Positions 1 through 8,721 of a stretch of DNA of 26,915 nt are shown here, piece by piece; position 1 is the first letter of the stretch, and the number at the start of each line of letters is the position of its first letter. The stretch covers positions 1 to 26,915 of the forward strand of contig JAVKEP010000046.1 in NCBI GenBank assembly GCA_040221375.1, written 5' to 3'. The translations under genes and the position numbers were made by a program. The DNA is from SHAN690 sp040221375 (lineage in GTDB: Bacteria; Bacteroidota; Bacteroidia; Flavobacteriales_G; Salibacteraceae). The notes under the pieces were generated by a model. The model ran no database searches and had not been told where the DNA came from. It saw only the letters and a list, made by a program, of their open reading frames with translations.

Positions 1-93
1 AAATCCATTGCAGTGTTTTACGGGATTGCAATTGCGGTCATTTTTGGGATGATTCCTTGGCCCTTCTTGAAAGCGTTTGGAAATTGGTTCTGA
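1..93 (+). CDS. C-terminal end of an integral membrane protein (5' truncated by window)
   Basis: Frame 1 is open from the first base to a TGA at 91-93 and gives 30 residues. They contain a hydrophobic stretch (IAVFYGIAIAVIFGMIPW) followed by a short polar end (LKAFGNWF), which looks like a last transmembrane helix and a short tail. The family cannot be recognised from so little. The gene runs in the same direction as hflX, whose ATG is 43 bases downstream. Everything upstream lies outside the window, so function and start are unknown. Confidence 0.5.
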   Translation, partial: KSIAVFYGIAIAVIFGMIPWPFLKAFGNWF

Positions 94-136
94 TCAGCGC
101 CATTATTTCCGGATCTAGCAAACAATATCCGACACG

Positions 137-1354
137 ATGAAGGAGCCCTTTTCTACAAAAGGCGAAGTTGAGCGCGCTGTTCTAGTGGGTCTAGCACACA
201 GAGAACAGTCGGCAGACAAGCTCGACGAGTACTTGGACGAGCTGGAGTTTCTCGCTACCACCCTAGGGCTCAAAACGGTGAAAAAATTCACCCAAACCCT
301 GGACATGCCAAACCCAGCCACCTTTATTGGGTCTGGAAAGCTGCAAGATGTGAAGGCGTATATCAAAGAACACGACATCGACGTCGTGGTGTTTGACGAC
401 GACCTCACACCGTCTCAAATTCGGAACATCGAGAAAGAGCTGAAGGTCAAGATCTATGACCGTAGTCTACTGATATTAGATATTTTCCAATCCAGGGCGC
501 AGACGTCTCAAGCCAAAACACAAGTAGACTTAGCGCGCTACGAATACCTATTACCTCGATTGACGAGGATGTGGACGCACCTTGAGCGGCAAAGAGGGGG
601 TACAGCCACTAGGGGCGGTGCGGGTGAGAAGGAAATTGAAACCGACCGACGGATGATTCGCAACCAGATCGCAGTCCTGAAAAAGAAGCTGGAGAAGATC
701 GATAAACAGATGCGAACGCAGCGGGGAAACCGAGGAATGTTGGTTCGGGTGGCACTAGTGGGGTATACCAATGTGGGAAAATCCACCATCATGAACCTCA
801 TATCGAAAAGCGAAGTGTTTGCTGAAAACAAGCTTTTTGCGACCCTCGATACTACGGTTAGAAAGGTGGTAATTGACAACCTACCCTTTCTGATGGCAGA
901 TACGGTGGGCTTTATCCGCAAACTTCCCCACCAACTTGTAGAATCCTTTAAGTCGACCTTAGATGAAGTGCGGGAGGCGGACATCTTGTTGCACGTTGTT
1001 GACATTTCGCACCCGCAATTCGAAGACCACATCCGTACCGTTGAAAAGACATTGGCTGAGATCGAGTCGATTGACAAGCCGACCATCTTAGTGTTTAACA
1101 AAGTTGACCTCTACCCGGAGCCGCCGAAAGAAGAATGGAAGTGGGAAGGTGAAATCAAGCCAGCGGTCCGGTTGGGCGACTTGGAGAAGACGTGGATGAC
1201 CCGACAGGATCACCAGACGGTTTTCATTTCAGCGCATGAAAAAATCAATCTGGAGAAGTTCAAGCGCATGCTCTACAGTAAGGTTCGTGAAGTTCATATC
1301 CAGCGGTTTCCCTACAACAATTTCTTATACCAACTGCCCTCCGACCAGGAGTAG
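137..1354 (+). CDS. hflX: GTPase HflX
   Basis: This 405-residue protein is a ribosome-associated GTPase of the HflX family, which binds the 50S subunit and in studied bacteria helps split or rescue stalled ribosomes. The N-terminal HflX domain (about 15-125) is followed by a Gly-rich linker (RGGAGEKEIETDRR, near 160) and a basic coiled coil (about 175-200). The G domain has the P-loop GYTNVGKST at 209-217, DTVGF at 255-259, NKVD at 321-324 and an SA motif near 365. Length is normal for the family. The start at 137 fits the family N-terminus; no clear Shine-Dalgarno precedes it. The stop TAG at 1352-1354 abuts the stop of the convergent protease gene with no spacer. Confidence is high from the complete set of GTPase motifs. 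Confidence 0.95.
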   Translation: MKEPFSTKGEVERAVLVGLAHREQSADKLDEYLDELEFLATTLGLKTVKKFTQTLDMPNPATFIGSGKLQDVKAYIKEHDIDVVVFDDDLTPSQIRNIEKELKVKIYDRSLLILDIFQSRAQTSQAKTQVDLARYEYLLPRLTRMWTHLERQRGGTATRGGAGEKEIETDRRMIRNQIAVLKKKLEKIDKQMRTQRGNRGMLVRVALVGYTNVGKSTIMNLISKSEVFAENKLFATLDTTVRKVVIDNLPFLMADTVGFIRKLPHQLVESFKSTLDEVREADILLHVVDISHPQFEDHIRTVEKTLAEIESIDKPTILVFNKVDLYPEPPKEEWKWEGEIKPAVRLGDLEKTWMTRQDHQTVFISAHEKINLEKFKRMLYSKVREVHIQRFPYNNFLYQLPSDQE

Positions 1355-3484
1355 TTAGCCGCCCATATCACCAATTACCTGAACGGCCTCGTCAAGCATC
1401 AGGTCATTGCGCAGTTTTTTGATCCAGCGCTCATTGATTTCAGACTTCACGGAGTCTGTGGTGATGGATTCGATGTCGGCCGACACATTGGTTACTTCCA
1501 GGCCAAGGTTTACTTCATCCATCAACGTATCAAAGGCGTCTTCTTGAGCGTCGAGCTCCATTTGTTTCTGAGAAAACTCCTCATAGTTGAGCGACACTAG
1601 GGTCTCATCGCGCTGTTCTTTCAACCGCTTCGCATTCTCTTCTATCTTATTGAATTGAGCGCTTTTAGCAATGCGCTTCTGACTGCTATTAATGACCTCT
1701 TTCTCAGAATAAGCAGGCTTCCAGACGGTATATGGCGTTGGACGAATTTCATCCCATTCGAGCACAAATTCTTGTTCCTTCTCACCCATATCGAGGTACC
1801 GGTATTGGGTTGGGAACTCAATGTCTGAGGTAACCCCGCGCAATTGCGTGGCGCCTCCATTGATGCGGTAGAATTTTTGTGTGGTTATCTTGACGGCACC
1901 CAAAGGTCGATACTGACTGTACGATGCGTTTAAGCTTCGATCGAGCTCATAGAAACGCTGAACAGTACCCTTTCCGAAAGAGGAATTAGCGCCCATGATG
2001 ATTCCTCGGTCATAGTCTTGAATCGCCGCAGCGAGGATTTCAGATGCAGAAGCGCTGTATTGATTTAGCATTACTACCAACGGCCCGTCAAAAACTACTT
2101 CCTTATCGTTGTCGCGCATCACATCGGCTCGAGAAAAACGGCCCTTTACTTGAACTACTGGACCGGTCTCGATGAAGTGTCCGGTCATTTCAATGGCGTC
2201 GCGCAGCGATCCCCCTCCATTGCCCCTTAGGTCAAGAACTACACCATCGACGTTTTCAGCCTTTAGCTTCACCAACTCAGCCTTTACGTCGGCGGCGGCA
2301 GAACGCCCCCCAGAACGATTAAAATCGGCATAGAACTTTGGCAATCGGATGTAGCCGACCTTCACACCGTTCTCTTCTATGATCGCTGATTTGGCGTACG
2401 TTTCCGCCAATACAACGATGTCTCGGACAATGGTTATTTCTTTGATCAAGCCATTGAGTTTCTTCACAGAGAGGATCACCTTCGTTCCTTTCGCTCCTCG
2501 AATCAGCTTAACAGCATCATCGATGCGCGTATCGGTAATGTCCACAGCAGGCTCTCCCTCTTGGGCTACTTTTAGAATGAGATCACCCTCTTCCAACTCA
2601 CCCTGCAAATAGGAAGGACTTCCAGGAACGATATTTACCACTTTAATGTAACCATCCTTTTCCTGCAATTGTGCCCCAATACCTTCCAGTTGACCGCTCA
2701 TTGAAATATCAAAGTTCTCCTTGTCCTTTGGTGGAAAGTAGCCCGTGTGAGGACCAAATACATTCATGATGGAGTTGAGGTAGATTTCTTTAAGGTCTTC
2801 TCGGGTCCACTTTTCGAGCCGGTCAAAAAAGCGGTCGTTACTCCTTTTCATGTTTTGACGGGCTTTGGTTTCCATCTCTTCGAAGGTCATGATGGTCAAG
2901 GTGTCGTTCTCAGAACTCGCCTTTTCTTGCTTCCTCTCCATTTCATGAATCCGCGTGAGTGCTTCGTATTTTAGGCTCTTGGACCAAAACGCAGCAAGCT
3001 CCTTAGAAGTCTTATAAAACGGACGCTTTTTTTCATCCAACTCAAGCGTTTCTTGTTGTTCAAAATCGAACGGGTTCTCCAAAACCCTGCTGTAGTAACT
3101 ACGCGCCTCCTTCGTACGCTTCATGAATAGGTCGTAACTGAGGTCGAAAAAGGTGTATTGGCCGGCGCTGATTTGGTCGTCGATGGCCGTTTCGAATTCC
3201 TTCAACGCTTCAATGTCCTCTTGGAGAAGAAAGCGCTTGTTGTAGTCGAGACGCTCGATATACAAGGTGAACACATCTTTCGAAAAGGCGTCGTCGATTG
3301 TCCTAGGAGCGAGGTGGTTGCTCTTTAGGCTTTGCATCAAGACATCCATCAATACTTTGTCCTTGACCTCGTCGGTAGAACTGAAGGGGTTGCCTTTGTT
3401 TGAGCCCGTTTCGTAGAGGATATACGAACAAAAAAGAAGGGCAGCGGCAGAGGAAAGAAGCAGTTGAATTCCTTTGAATTTCAT
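1355..3484 (-). CDS. prc: Carboxy-terminal processing (tail-specific) protease, S41 family
   Basis: This 709-residue protein is a Prc/Tsp-type periplasmic serine protease that trims or degrades proteins from their C-termini. Residues 1-23 form a signal peptide or anchor (GIQLLLSSAAALLFCSYIL). A helical N-terminal region covers about 40-250, a PDZ domain about 265-345 (LEGIGAQLQEKDGYIKV, then PGSPSYLQGELEEGDLI), the S41 core about 375-560, and a helical C-terminal DUF3340-like region about 565-700. The catalytic residues are visible: Ser479 in YSASASEIL, Asp490 in QDY and Lys505 in FGKGTVQ, with spacing close to E. coli Prc (Ser430/Asp441/Lys455). The start at 3484 gives a good signal peptide. 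It is divergent from the subtilase and convergent with hflX. A cysteine at 19 could suggest a lipobox, but the following sequence is not typical. Confidence 0.93.
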   Translation of the reverse strand: MKFKGIQLLLSSAAALLFCSYILYETGSNKGNPFSSTDEVKDKVLMDVLMQSLKSNHLAPRTIDDAFSKDVFTLYIERLDYNKRFLLQEDIEALKEFETAIDDQISAGQYTFFDLSYDLFMKRTKEARSYYSRVLENPFDFEQQETLELDEKKRPFYKTSKELAAFWSKSLKYEALTRIHEMERKQEKASSENDTLTIMTFEEMETKARQNMKRSNDRFFDRLEKWTREDLKEIYLNSIMNVFGPHTGYFPPKDKENFDISMSGQLEGIGAQLQEKDGYIKVVNIVPGSPSYLQGELEEGDLILKVAQEGEPAVDITDTRIDDAVKLIRGAKGTKVILSVKKLNGLIKEITIVRDIVVLAETYAKSAIIEENGVKVGYIRLPKFYADFNRSGGRSAAADVKAELVKLKAENVDGVVLDLRGNGGGSLRDAIEMTGHFIETGPVVQVKGRFSRADVMRDNDKEVVFDGPLVVMLNQYSASASEILAAAIQDYDRGIIMGANSSFGKGTVQRFYELDRSLNASYSQYRPLGAVKITTQKFYRINGGATQLRGVTSDIEFPTQYRYLDMGEKEQEFVLEWDEIRPTPYTVWKPAYSEKEVINSSQKRIAKSAQFNKIEENAKRLKEQRDETLVSLNYEEFSQKQMELDAQEDAFDTLMDEVNLGLEVTNVSADIESITTDSVKSEINERWIKKLRNDLMLDEAVQVIGDMGG

Positions 3485-3540
3485 ACAGAAGGATTGCGAA
3501 ATGATACGTTATACAAACAAGGCACAACCAAGTTTGTTAT

Positions 3541-3548
3541 CAAATGTA
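3541..3548 (-). promoter_or_regulatory. Candidate -7 box (TACATTTG) for the prc gene
   Basis: Read on the minus strand the sequence is TACATTTG, an exact match to the Bacteroidota -7 element TAnnTTTG, ending 56 bases before the prc ATG at 3484. No clear TTG was found at the usual -33 spacing, so this is a half-match. The divergent subtilase start at 3599 has no equivalent box that I can see. Confidence 0.4.
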
Positions 3549-3598
3549 ACATCACCAAGTTTACTTTTACCCGTCTTGAATGTGAAAAGAACCTAAGC

Positions 3599-6500
3599 AT
3601 GATGAAAACAATACTCGCTGTGACCCTCGGAACCACGTTGATTTTTGGAGCCGCTTTCGCCCAAAGAGAAACGAGCAGTCCCACCCTTAAATTAGCTGGA
3701 GGAGCTTTCGAGATAGCAGAAATTCCCAACGACCTTTCCTCCTCCACCCTGCTTGCGGAATGGCCCGTGGTTGAAGGAAGAGCGTACGGCATCATTGCAT
3801 TGGAGCACCTCCCTGACCGGCAGGCAAAGAAGAATCTGGAAGCGAAGGGCATCCGCATATTGTCCTTTTTACCAGAGCGATTCTATTTGGTTTCTCTCGC
3901 CGAAGGCGCCAACCTGCAGACTCTTGAAGATTACTCACTCACGCATGCAGGGCCCTATTTAAACGTATACAAATGGCTTGTAGACTACGAACAAGTCCCT
4001 GAGCAAGCGGTTTTGTCCAACAATAGGCGCTCGGTGATTTTGACAGGTTTCTCGGATGTGCCCTTACAAACCTTAGCAGAAGAAGTTCTGGCACGCGAGC
4101 AGGTGACCTTGCTCGAGCACAACGAAACATTCGGTTTTCTCAATGTCAGCGTAGAGGCTACCTTTTTGGAAAAGTTGTCAAAAATTGAATCGATCCAATC
4201 CATTGCTTGGGTATACCCGGAAGGCCAGGCAGAAAATTACACGAGCAGGACCCTCGCCCGTACGCGGTACTTGAGCCACGACAACTCCAACGCCATTGCG
4301 TATGATGGAAGTGGGGTATCCGTAGCGGTGCAAGACAACGGCACCATTGGCCCACACATTGACTACCACGGCCGCGTTTTAGGCCAATTCACGTCAGAAA
4401 ATGAAGGTGATCACGCCGATCACGTCACCGGTACCGTTGGGGGCGCGGGCAATTTGAACCCCAGGCATCAAGGTCAAGCGGAAGGTGCGGACATATATGT
4501 GTACAAAGCATATCCCGATTATAACGCCATCAGCAACCTCGATTCACACTACTACTCCTATGACATTCACCTCACCAGTACATCGTACAGCGATGGATGT
4601 AATGCGGGGTATACTGCACGGGCTAGGTTGGTGGACCTGCAGAGCATTGCTTACGATAAGCTCATCCATGTTTATTCAGCCGGAAATGCGGGCACTTCTA
4701 ACTGTGGATACGGCGCTGGAAACAACTGGGGAAACATAACGGGCGGCCATAAGATGGGCAAGAACGTAATAACGGTAGGAAACCTCTCGAAGGCAGACGT
4801 ACTTGCAACCGGAAGCAGCAGAGGCCCAGCAAACGACGGAAGAATCAAGCCGGATATTACCGCGCAAGGTACCAGTGTTACTTCTACCATAGCGGGCAAT
4901 GAGTATGACACATACAGCGGGACCAGCATGGCCTGCCCGAATGTTGCGGGATCCCTAGCCCTCCTTTATGAGGCATTTGAAGATGTGCACGGAAGCGCTC
5001 CTGATGGAGGGCTGATCAAAGCGATTGTATTGAACACAGCCCAAGACTTAGGAAATGCCGGGCCAGACTTTAAACATGGGTGGGGTCGCATCAACGCGAG
5101 GCGCGCCTTTTCGGTCATTGAACAAGAGAGCTTTAGTGTCGATTCGCTCGCGTCAGGCGGGGGCGCCAATACACACTTGGTTACGGTTTCTCCAGGAACA
5201 ACTCGATTGCGAGTTATGGTTTATTGGACCGATCCAGCCGCATCTATTTCAGCCAGCACCGCTTTGGTAAACGACCTTGACTTGAGCGGAACCTCCCCCT
5301 CTAACGATTCACTTCTGCCCTACGTTTTAAATCCGAGTCCGAACGCCATCACGTTGGACGAACCCGCCTCATATGGGCAAGACCACCTCAACAACATGGA
5401 ACAAATTGAAGTGCTTCAGCCAACCGCCGGAACGTACACATTTCAGGTATCGCCTTACTTAGTTCCGCAGGGCCCGCAGGAGTACTTTTTCGTTTATTAT
5501 ACCGAGGTTGACCCCCTGGTATTGACTTTCCCAGTAGGGGGAGAAAGTTTGGCGCCCCAAACGGACGAACTGATTCGGTGGGATGGGGACATGTCTGGCG
5601 ACCTTACCATTGAATACACCACAGACGGCGGCTTGGAATGGGATACGATTGCGCAAGGCGTGGGCGTGGAACAGGGGTATTTTGAGTGGACGGTCCCAAT
5701 GATTGCCGAAGGTGATGTACAACTTCGGCTGGCCCACGATTCTGTTTCGGTTACCTCTGATTCGTTTTCCATCATGCCCGTTCCTTCAAATTTGAACATC
5801 GCATTTGCATGTCCCGATGCCATCGGGTTGATTTGGGACCCTCTTGCTGCCGCACTTTCTTTCGACATCTACAAGCTCGGGTCGAAATACATGGACTCGC
5901 TTGGTACCTCTGTGAACAATGAATTCACCGATACCACATCCAACCCTTACAGCAACATGCTTTGGTATTCTGTCTCAGCCGATGGCCCTGACGGTGCGCG
6001 GAGTGAGCGGATGATCGCAGTGAAAAAACCACCAGGACTACAGAACTGCTTTCTTGCGAATGACCTGGGTGTCACCAAAGTGTTTCCAAACATTTCTCAC
6101 GTGTTTGATTGCCACGGAACGGAGTCAAACATAGGTTTCGGTGTGGAAAACACTGGGGTTACGCCTTCGGGACCCTTTTTGGCTTCGTTTTATGGTCCCA
6201 GCGGGCTCATTGAAAGCGATTCATTTACCAACAGCATAGCTCCCCTCGAAACAGACACGCTCTTTTTCAGCAACGGAGTTGCTCTGGACTCAGGCGTCCA
6301 CGAATACTATGTTTTGCTAGATATGAGTGGGGATCAAAACCCATATAACGATACGGCTAGGATGATTTTTAAGGCTGGGCTCCCCGAAGTTCAAGCCTTG
6401 GTTTGGGATGAGCATTTTGACCAAATGACCTTCGTCTGTGATGACCAGGCATATTGCGGATCGACCTCATGTCCGCTTCTCGGGGGGTGGATAAATGCTG

Positions 6501-7429
6501 AAAACGGAACATTTGACGACATCGATTGGCGAGTAAATAGCGGCGGAACACCTACAGCCAATACAGGGCCTTCTGAGGACAATACAACGCAAACTTCGTT
6601 GGGCAAATACATCTACTTGGAGGCATCAGAGAGTTGCTTATTTCAAGAAGCAATATTGATCAGCCCTTGCGTAGACTTGACAGGAGCAACAGAACCAATG
6701 CTCACGTTTTATTACAATATGCGGGGCTTTGATATGGGTGAACTGCACGTGGATGTCTTTGACGGATCCGTTTGGCATGAAGACCTCGCATTTTTTGAAG
6801 GACACCAAGGCACGCCATGGCGCTTCGTAGAGGTTGAGCTGGACGCGTTCAACGACAAGCAAATAAACGTGAGGTTTAGAGGAATAACGGGCGATGGTGT
6901 GAGAAGCGACATGGCGCTCGACGACATTTCGATTACCCACCCACCCGTTGCTGACTTCGAGTTTTTTACCCAATCAAACGGGCAGACCGTAGTGTTCAAC
7001 GACTTAAGCGCGTACGCCGATACGATGGCATTCTACCTTGGCGACGGTTCGATGGTCTTGGACTCCGTCCCAGATGAGCACACCTACGCCCTGCAAATGA
7101 ACTATACAGTGAAGCAGGTTGTGAGCAACACATTCGTGACCGACAGCCTCTCTCTCGATATCGTAAACTTAGGGCTCCAACAAGGCAGCACAGACGGGAT
7201 CAGCATTTATCCCAACCCAGCGGCCGAGCGCATTTTGATCGAAACAATTGGCGGAGCGCGCTTCGAAGAGGCAGAATTATGGACCATGGACGGACGGCAG
7301 GTCGGGACCTACCAACGGGGTGAAGGCGGGCGATTTGAGATCGACGTACGAGCGTTGAACTCTGGGGCCTATACCTTAAAAGTCATCGGCGAATCTGTTA
7401 TTCAACACCCCGTCATTATCGCGCACTGA
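3599..7429 (+). CDS. Secreted subtilase (S8) with MAM-like and PKD-like regions and a T9SS sorting domain
   Basis: This 1276-residue exported serine endopeptidase is probably a T9SS cargo. A signal peptide (residues 1-21, KTILAVTLGTTLIFGAAFAQ) supports the ATG at 3599; the frame is open further upstream to 3464 but that part would bury the signal. A propeptide-like region spans about 22-225. The S8 domain has Asp246 (VAVQDNG), His272 (HADHVTGTVGG) and Ser443 (YSGTSMACPNVAG). A KP-43-like beta-sandwich follows (about 510-640), then a fibronectin III-like segment (about 735-810), a CARDB-like segment (about 820-925), a MAM-like domain (about 938-1112, with TGP, a YYNMRG stretch and a DMALDDI end), a PKD-like segment (about 1117-1190) and a type A sorting domain starting SIYPNP at 1202-1207. 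HADH replaces the usual HGTH. The substrate is unknown; adhesion or polymer degradation are guesses. Confidence 0.9.
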   Translation: MMKTILAVTLGTTLIFGAAFAQRETSSPTLKLAGGAFEIAEIPNDLSSSTLLAEWPVVEGRAYGIIALEHLPDRQAKKNLEAKGIRILSFLPERFYLVSLAEGANLQTLEDYSLTHAGPYLNVYKWLVDYEQVPEQAVLSNNRRSVILTGFSDVPLQTLAEEVLAREQVTLLEHNETFGFLNVSVEATFLEKLSKIESIQSIAWVYPEGQAENYTSRTLARTRYLSHDNSNAIAYDGSGVSVAVQDNGTIGPHIDYHGRVLGQFTSENEGDHADHVTGTVGGAGNLNPRHQGQAEGADIYVYKAYPDYNAISNLDSHYYSYDIHLTSTSYSDGCNAGYTARARLVDLQSIAYDKLIHVYSAGNAGTSNCGYGAGNNWGNITGGHKMGKNVITVGNLSKADVLATGSSRGPANDGRIKPDITAQGTSVTSTIAGNEYDTYSGTSMACPNVAGSLALLYEAFEDVHGSAPDGGLIKAIVLNTAQDLGNAGPDFKHGWGRINARRAFSVIEQESFSVDSLASGGGANTHLVTVSPGTTRLRVMVYWTDPAASISASTALVNDLDLSGTSPSNDSLLPYVLNPSPNAITLDEPASYGQDHLNNMEQIEVLQPTAGTYTFQVSPYLVPQGPQEYFFVYYTEVDPLVLTFPVGGESLAPQTDELIRWDGDMSGDLTIEYTTDGGLEWDTIAQGVGVEQGYFEWTVPMIAEGDVQLRLAHDSVSVTSDSFSIMPVPSNLNIAFACPDAIGLIWDPLAAALSFDIYKLGSKYMDSLGTSVNNEFTDTTSNPYSNMLWYSVSADGPDGARSERMIAVKKPPGLQNCFLANDLGVTKVFPNISHVFDCHGTESNIGFGVENTGVTPSGPFLASFYGPSGLIESDSFTNSIAPLETDTLFFSNGVALDSGVHEYYVLLDMSGDQNPYNDTARMIFKAGLPEVQALVWDEHFDQMTFVCDDQAYCGSTSCPLLGGWINAENGTFDDIDWRVNSGGTPTANTGPSEDNTTQTSLGKYIYLEASESCLFQEAILISPCVDLTGATEPMLTFYYNMRGFDMGELHVDVFDGSVWHEDLAFFEGHQGTPWRFVEVELDAFNDKQINVRFRGITGDGVRSDMALDDISITHPPVADFEFFTQSNGQTVVFNDLSAYADTMAFYLGDGSMVLDSVPDEHTYALQMNYTVKQVVSNTFVTDSLSLDIVNLGLQQGSTDGISIYPNPAAERILIETIGGARFEEAELWTMDGRQVGTYQRGEGGRFEIDVRALNSGAYTLKVIGESVIQHPVIIAH

Positions 7430-7523
7430 TCAGCTTGGCATTCAACTTGCTTGATAAGAAGAAAGGAGTCAGTTGGCATTGCGTTTACAGATTCCTTTTA
7501 TTTGAACCGTCAAAATCTAATAC

Positions 7524-8126
7524 ATGAAAGGATATATGAGAGTTTTTATGCTAATGGCCATAGCGCTAAGTACATCACTGGCACAAGCACAGAATGAAGG
7601 GGTAGCAAGCGACAGAGATGGGGTCGTTTTCTATATAGAGAGTATGCCTGTCAATCAGTACCGACACATGGGTACGGTGGAGTGTTCAACGTTTAGCCCA
7701 GACGCAATTGACCCGTTGTTGGATCACGTCATCAAGAACGCCCGTAAGAAAAATGAAGAGTTCGACGCCTTGATTTTTAGGTCAGGCAAGGGGCTTTGTA
7801 AGGCAGACGTCATTCAGTTCTATCGCGACCCGAAGGAAAAGCGAAAGCGAGGACGCAGCACCGATGAACCTACGGTAAAAGCAGAGTACAAACTATCGAA
7901 GGCACAACCGAGAAAAGGCACGGTAGTCTTTATTAAAAACAATCCATCGAACCCTTACACCTTGCTGGGAAAGGTGGAAACGCCCGTGACATTCCGGTCC
8001 AATGATTTCGAGGAATTGGTAGACGAAGTAGTGCGCATCGCCAAGAAGACATACCCGGATTTAGATGCCGTTGTGATCATGGAGGGAACCGACCTCAGGA
8101 AGGCCAGCGCAATTAAATACAAATAG
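7524..8126 (+). CDS. Small secreted protein with two tandem copies of one domain, function unknown
   Basis: This 200-residue protein starts with a signal peptide (MRVFMLMAIALSTSLAQAQ), so the mature protein is periplasmic or exported. I do not recognise the family. The mature part holds two copies of a domain of about 65 residues: copy one runs about 34-103 (VVFYIESMPVNQYRHMGTV to ADVIQFY) and copy two about 134-199 (VVFIKNNPSNPYTLLGKV to ASAIKYK). Both share the order VVF, a short polar segment with Pro and Tyr, an MG/LG-x-V turn, a helix, then a (F/L)DA(L/V)(I/V)-type strand, a Gly and an (A)xxI end. A basic linker (KEKRKRGRS) separates them. ATG at 7536 is an alternative start. It lies 43 bases before the sigma factor gene and could share its transcript. 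Confidence 0.75.
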   Translation: MKGYMRVFMLMAIALSTSLAQAQNEGVASDRDGVVFYIESMPVNQYRHMGTVECSTFSPDAIDPLLDHVIKNARKKNEEFDALIFRSGKGLCKADVIQFYRDPKEKRKRGRSTDEPTVKAEYKLSKAQPRKGTVVFIKNNPSNPYTLLGKVETPVTFRSNDFEELVDEVVRIAKKTYPDLDAVVIMEGTDLRKASAIKYK

Positions 8127-8169
8127 GACTCAACCTGCGGGCATTGAAATTCGTCTTATCTTTCGGTAC

Positions 8170-8721
8170 ATGATCACGGATGACGTAATAGAGGCCTGCA
8201 GTCGAAACGATCGCATCTCCCAACGGAAGGTTTATGAAACCTACTACCCCGTTATGCTTTCGATTGTACGCAGGTATTTGAGAGACGACGAGGAGGTCTT
8301 AGACGTTGTCAATCAGGGCTTTGTCAAAATTTTCCAGAAAGTAGATCAGTACCACTTCGAAAACTCCTTTGAAGGTTGGTGCAAGAGAATTGTCATCAAC
8401 ACAGCCTTGGACCACCTGCGGTCCAGTAAACGGTACAAAGACTTTTTCTCATTCGATGCGATCATGCCGTCTCATCAGATTTACAACGATGGGATGGACA
8501 ACATGTCGGTTGCAGAGCTCATGCAGATCATCAACACCATTTCTCCAATCAGTAAATTGGTGTTCAACATGTTCGCGATTGATGGATACAGTCATAAGGA
8601 GATTGCTGACCGCTTGAACATATCGGTCGGAACTTCCAAATGGCACCTTTCTTCGGCGCGCAAACAAATACGGTCGAAGCTCAAAGTCGCATACCCGGAT
8701 TTAGCATTGCTTTATGGATAG
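8170..8721 (+). CDS. RNA polymerase ECF-type sigma-70 factor
   Basis: This 183-residue protein has the two-domain layout of an extracytoplasmic-function sigma factor. Sigma region 2 covers about 18-92 (YETYYPVMLSIVRRYLRDDE, then FENSFEGWCKRIVINTALD, the usual core-binding and -10 recognition helices). Region 4 covers about 115-172 with a helix-turn-helix (YSHKEIADRLNISVGTSKWH) and the terminal SSARKQIRSKL helix. Region 3 is absent, as expected. It should direct core polymerase to a small regulon that cannot be read from this window. Its last eight bases overlap the start of the next gene, which suggests translational coupling to that putative regulator. An imperfect -7-like TATCTTTC lies at 8157-8164, just upstream of the start. 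Confidence 0.92.
   Translation: MITDDVIEACSRNDRISQRKVYETYYPVMLSIVRRYLRDDEEVLDVVNQGFVKIFQKVDQYHFENSFEGWCKRIVINTALDHLRSSKRYKDFFSFDAIMPSHQIYNDGMDNMSVAELMQIINTISPISKLVFNMFAIDGYSHKEIADRLNISVGTSKWHLSSARKQIRSKLKVAYPDLALLYG

Noticed and set aside
3464..3598. N-terminal extension of the subtilase frame
   Set aside because: The extra 45 residues would place the signal peptide inside the protein, overlap the prc start, and have no family match; the ATG at 3599 is preferred.
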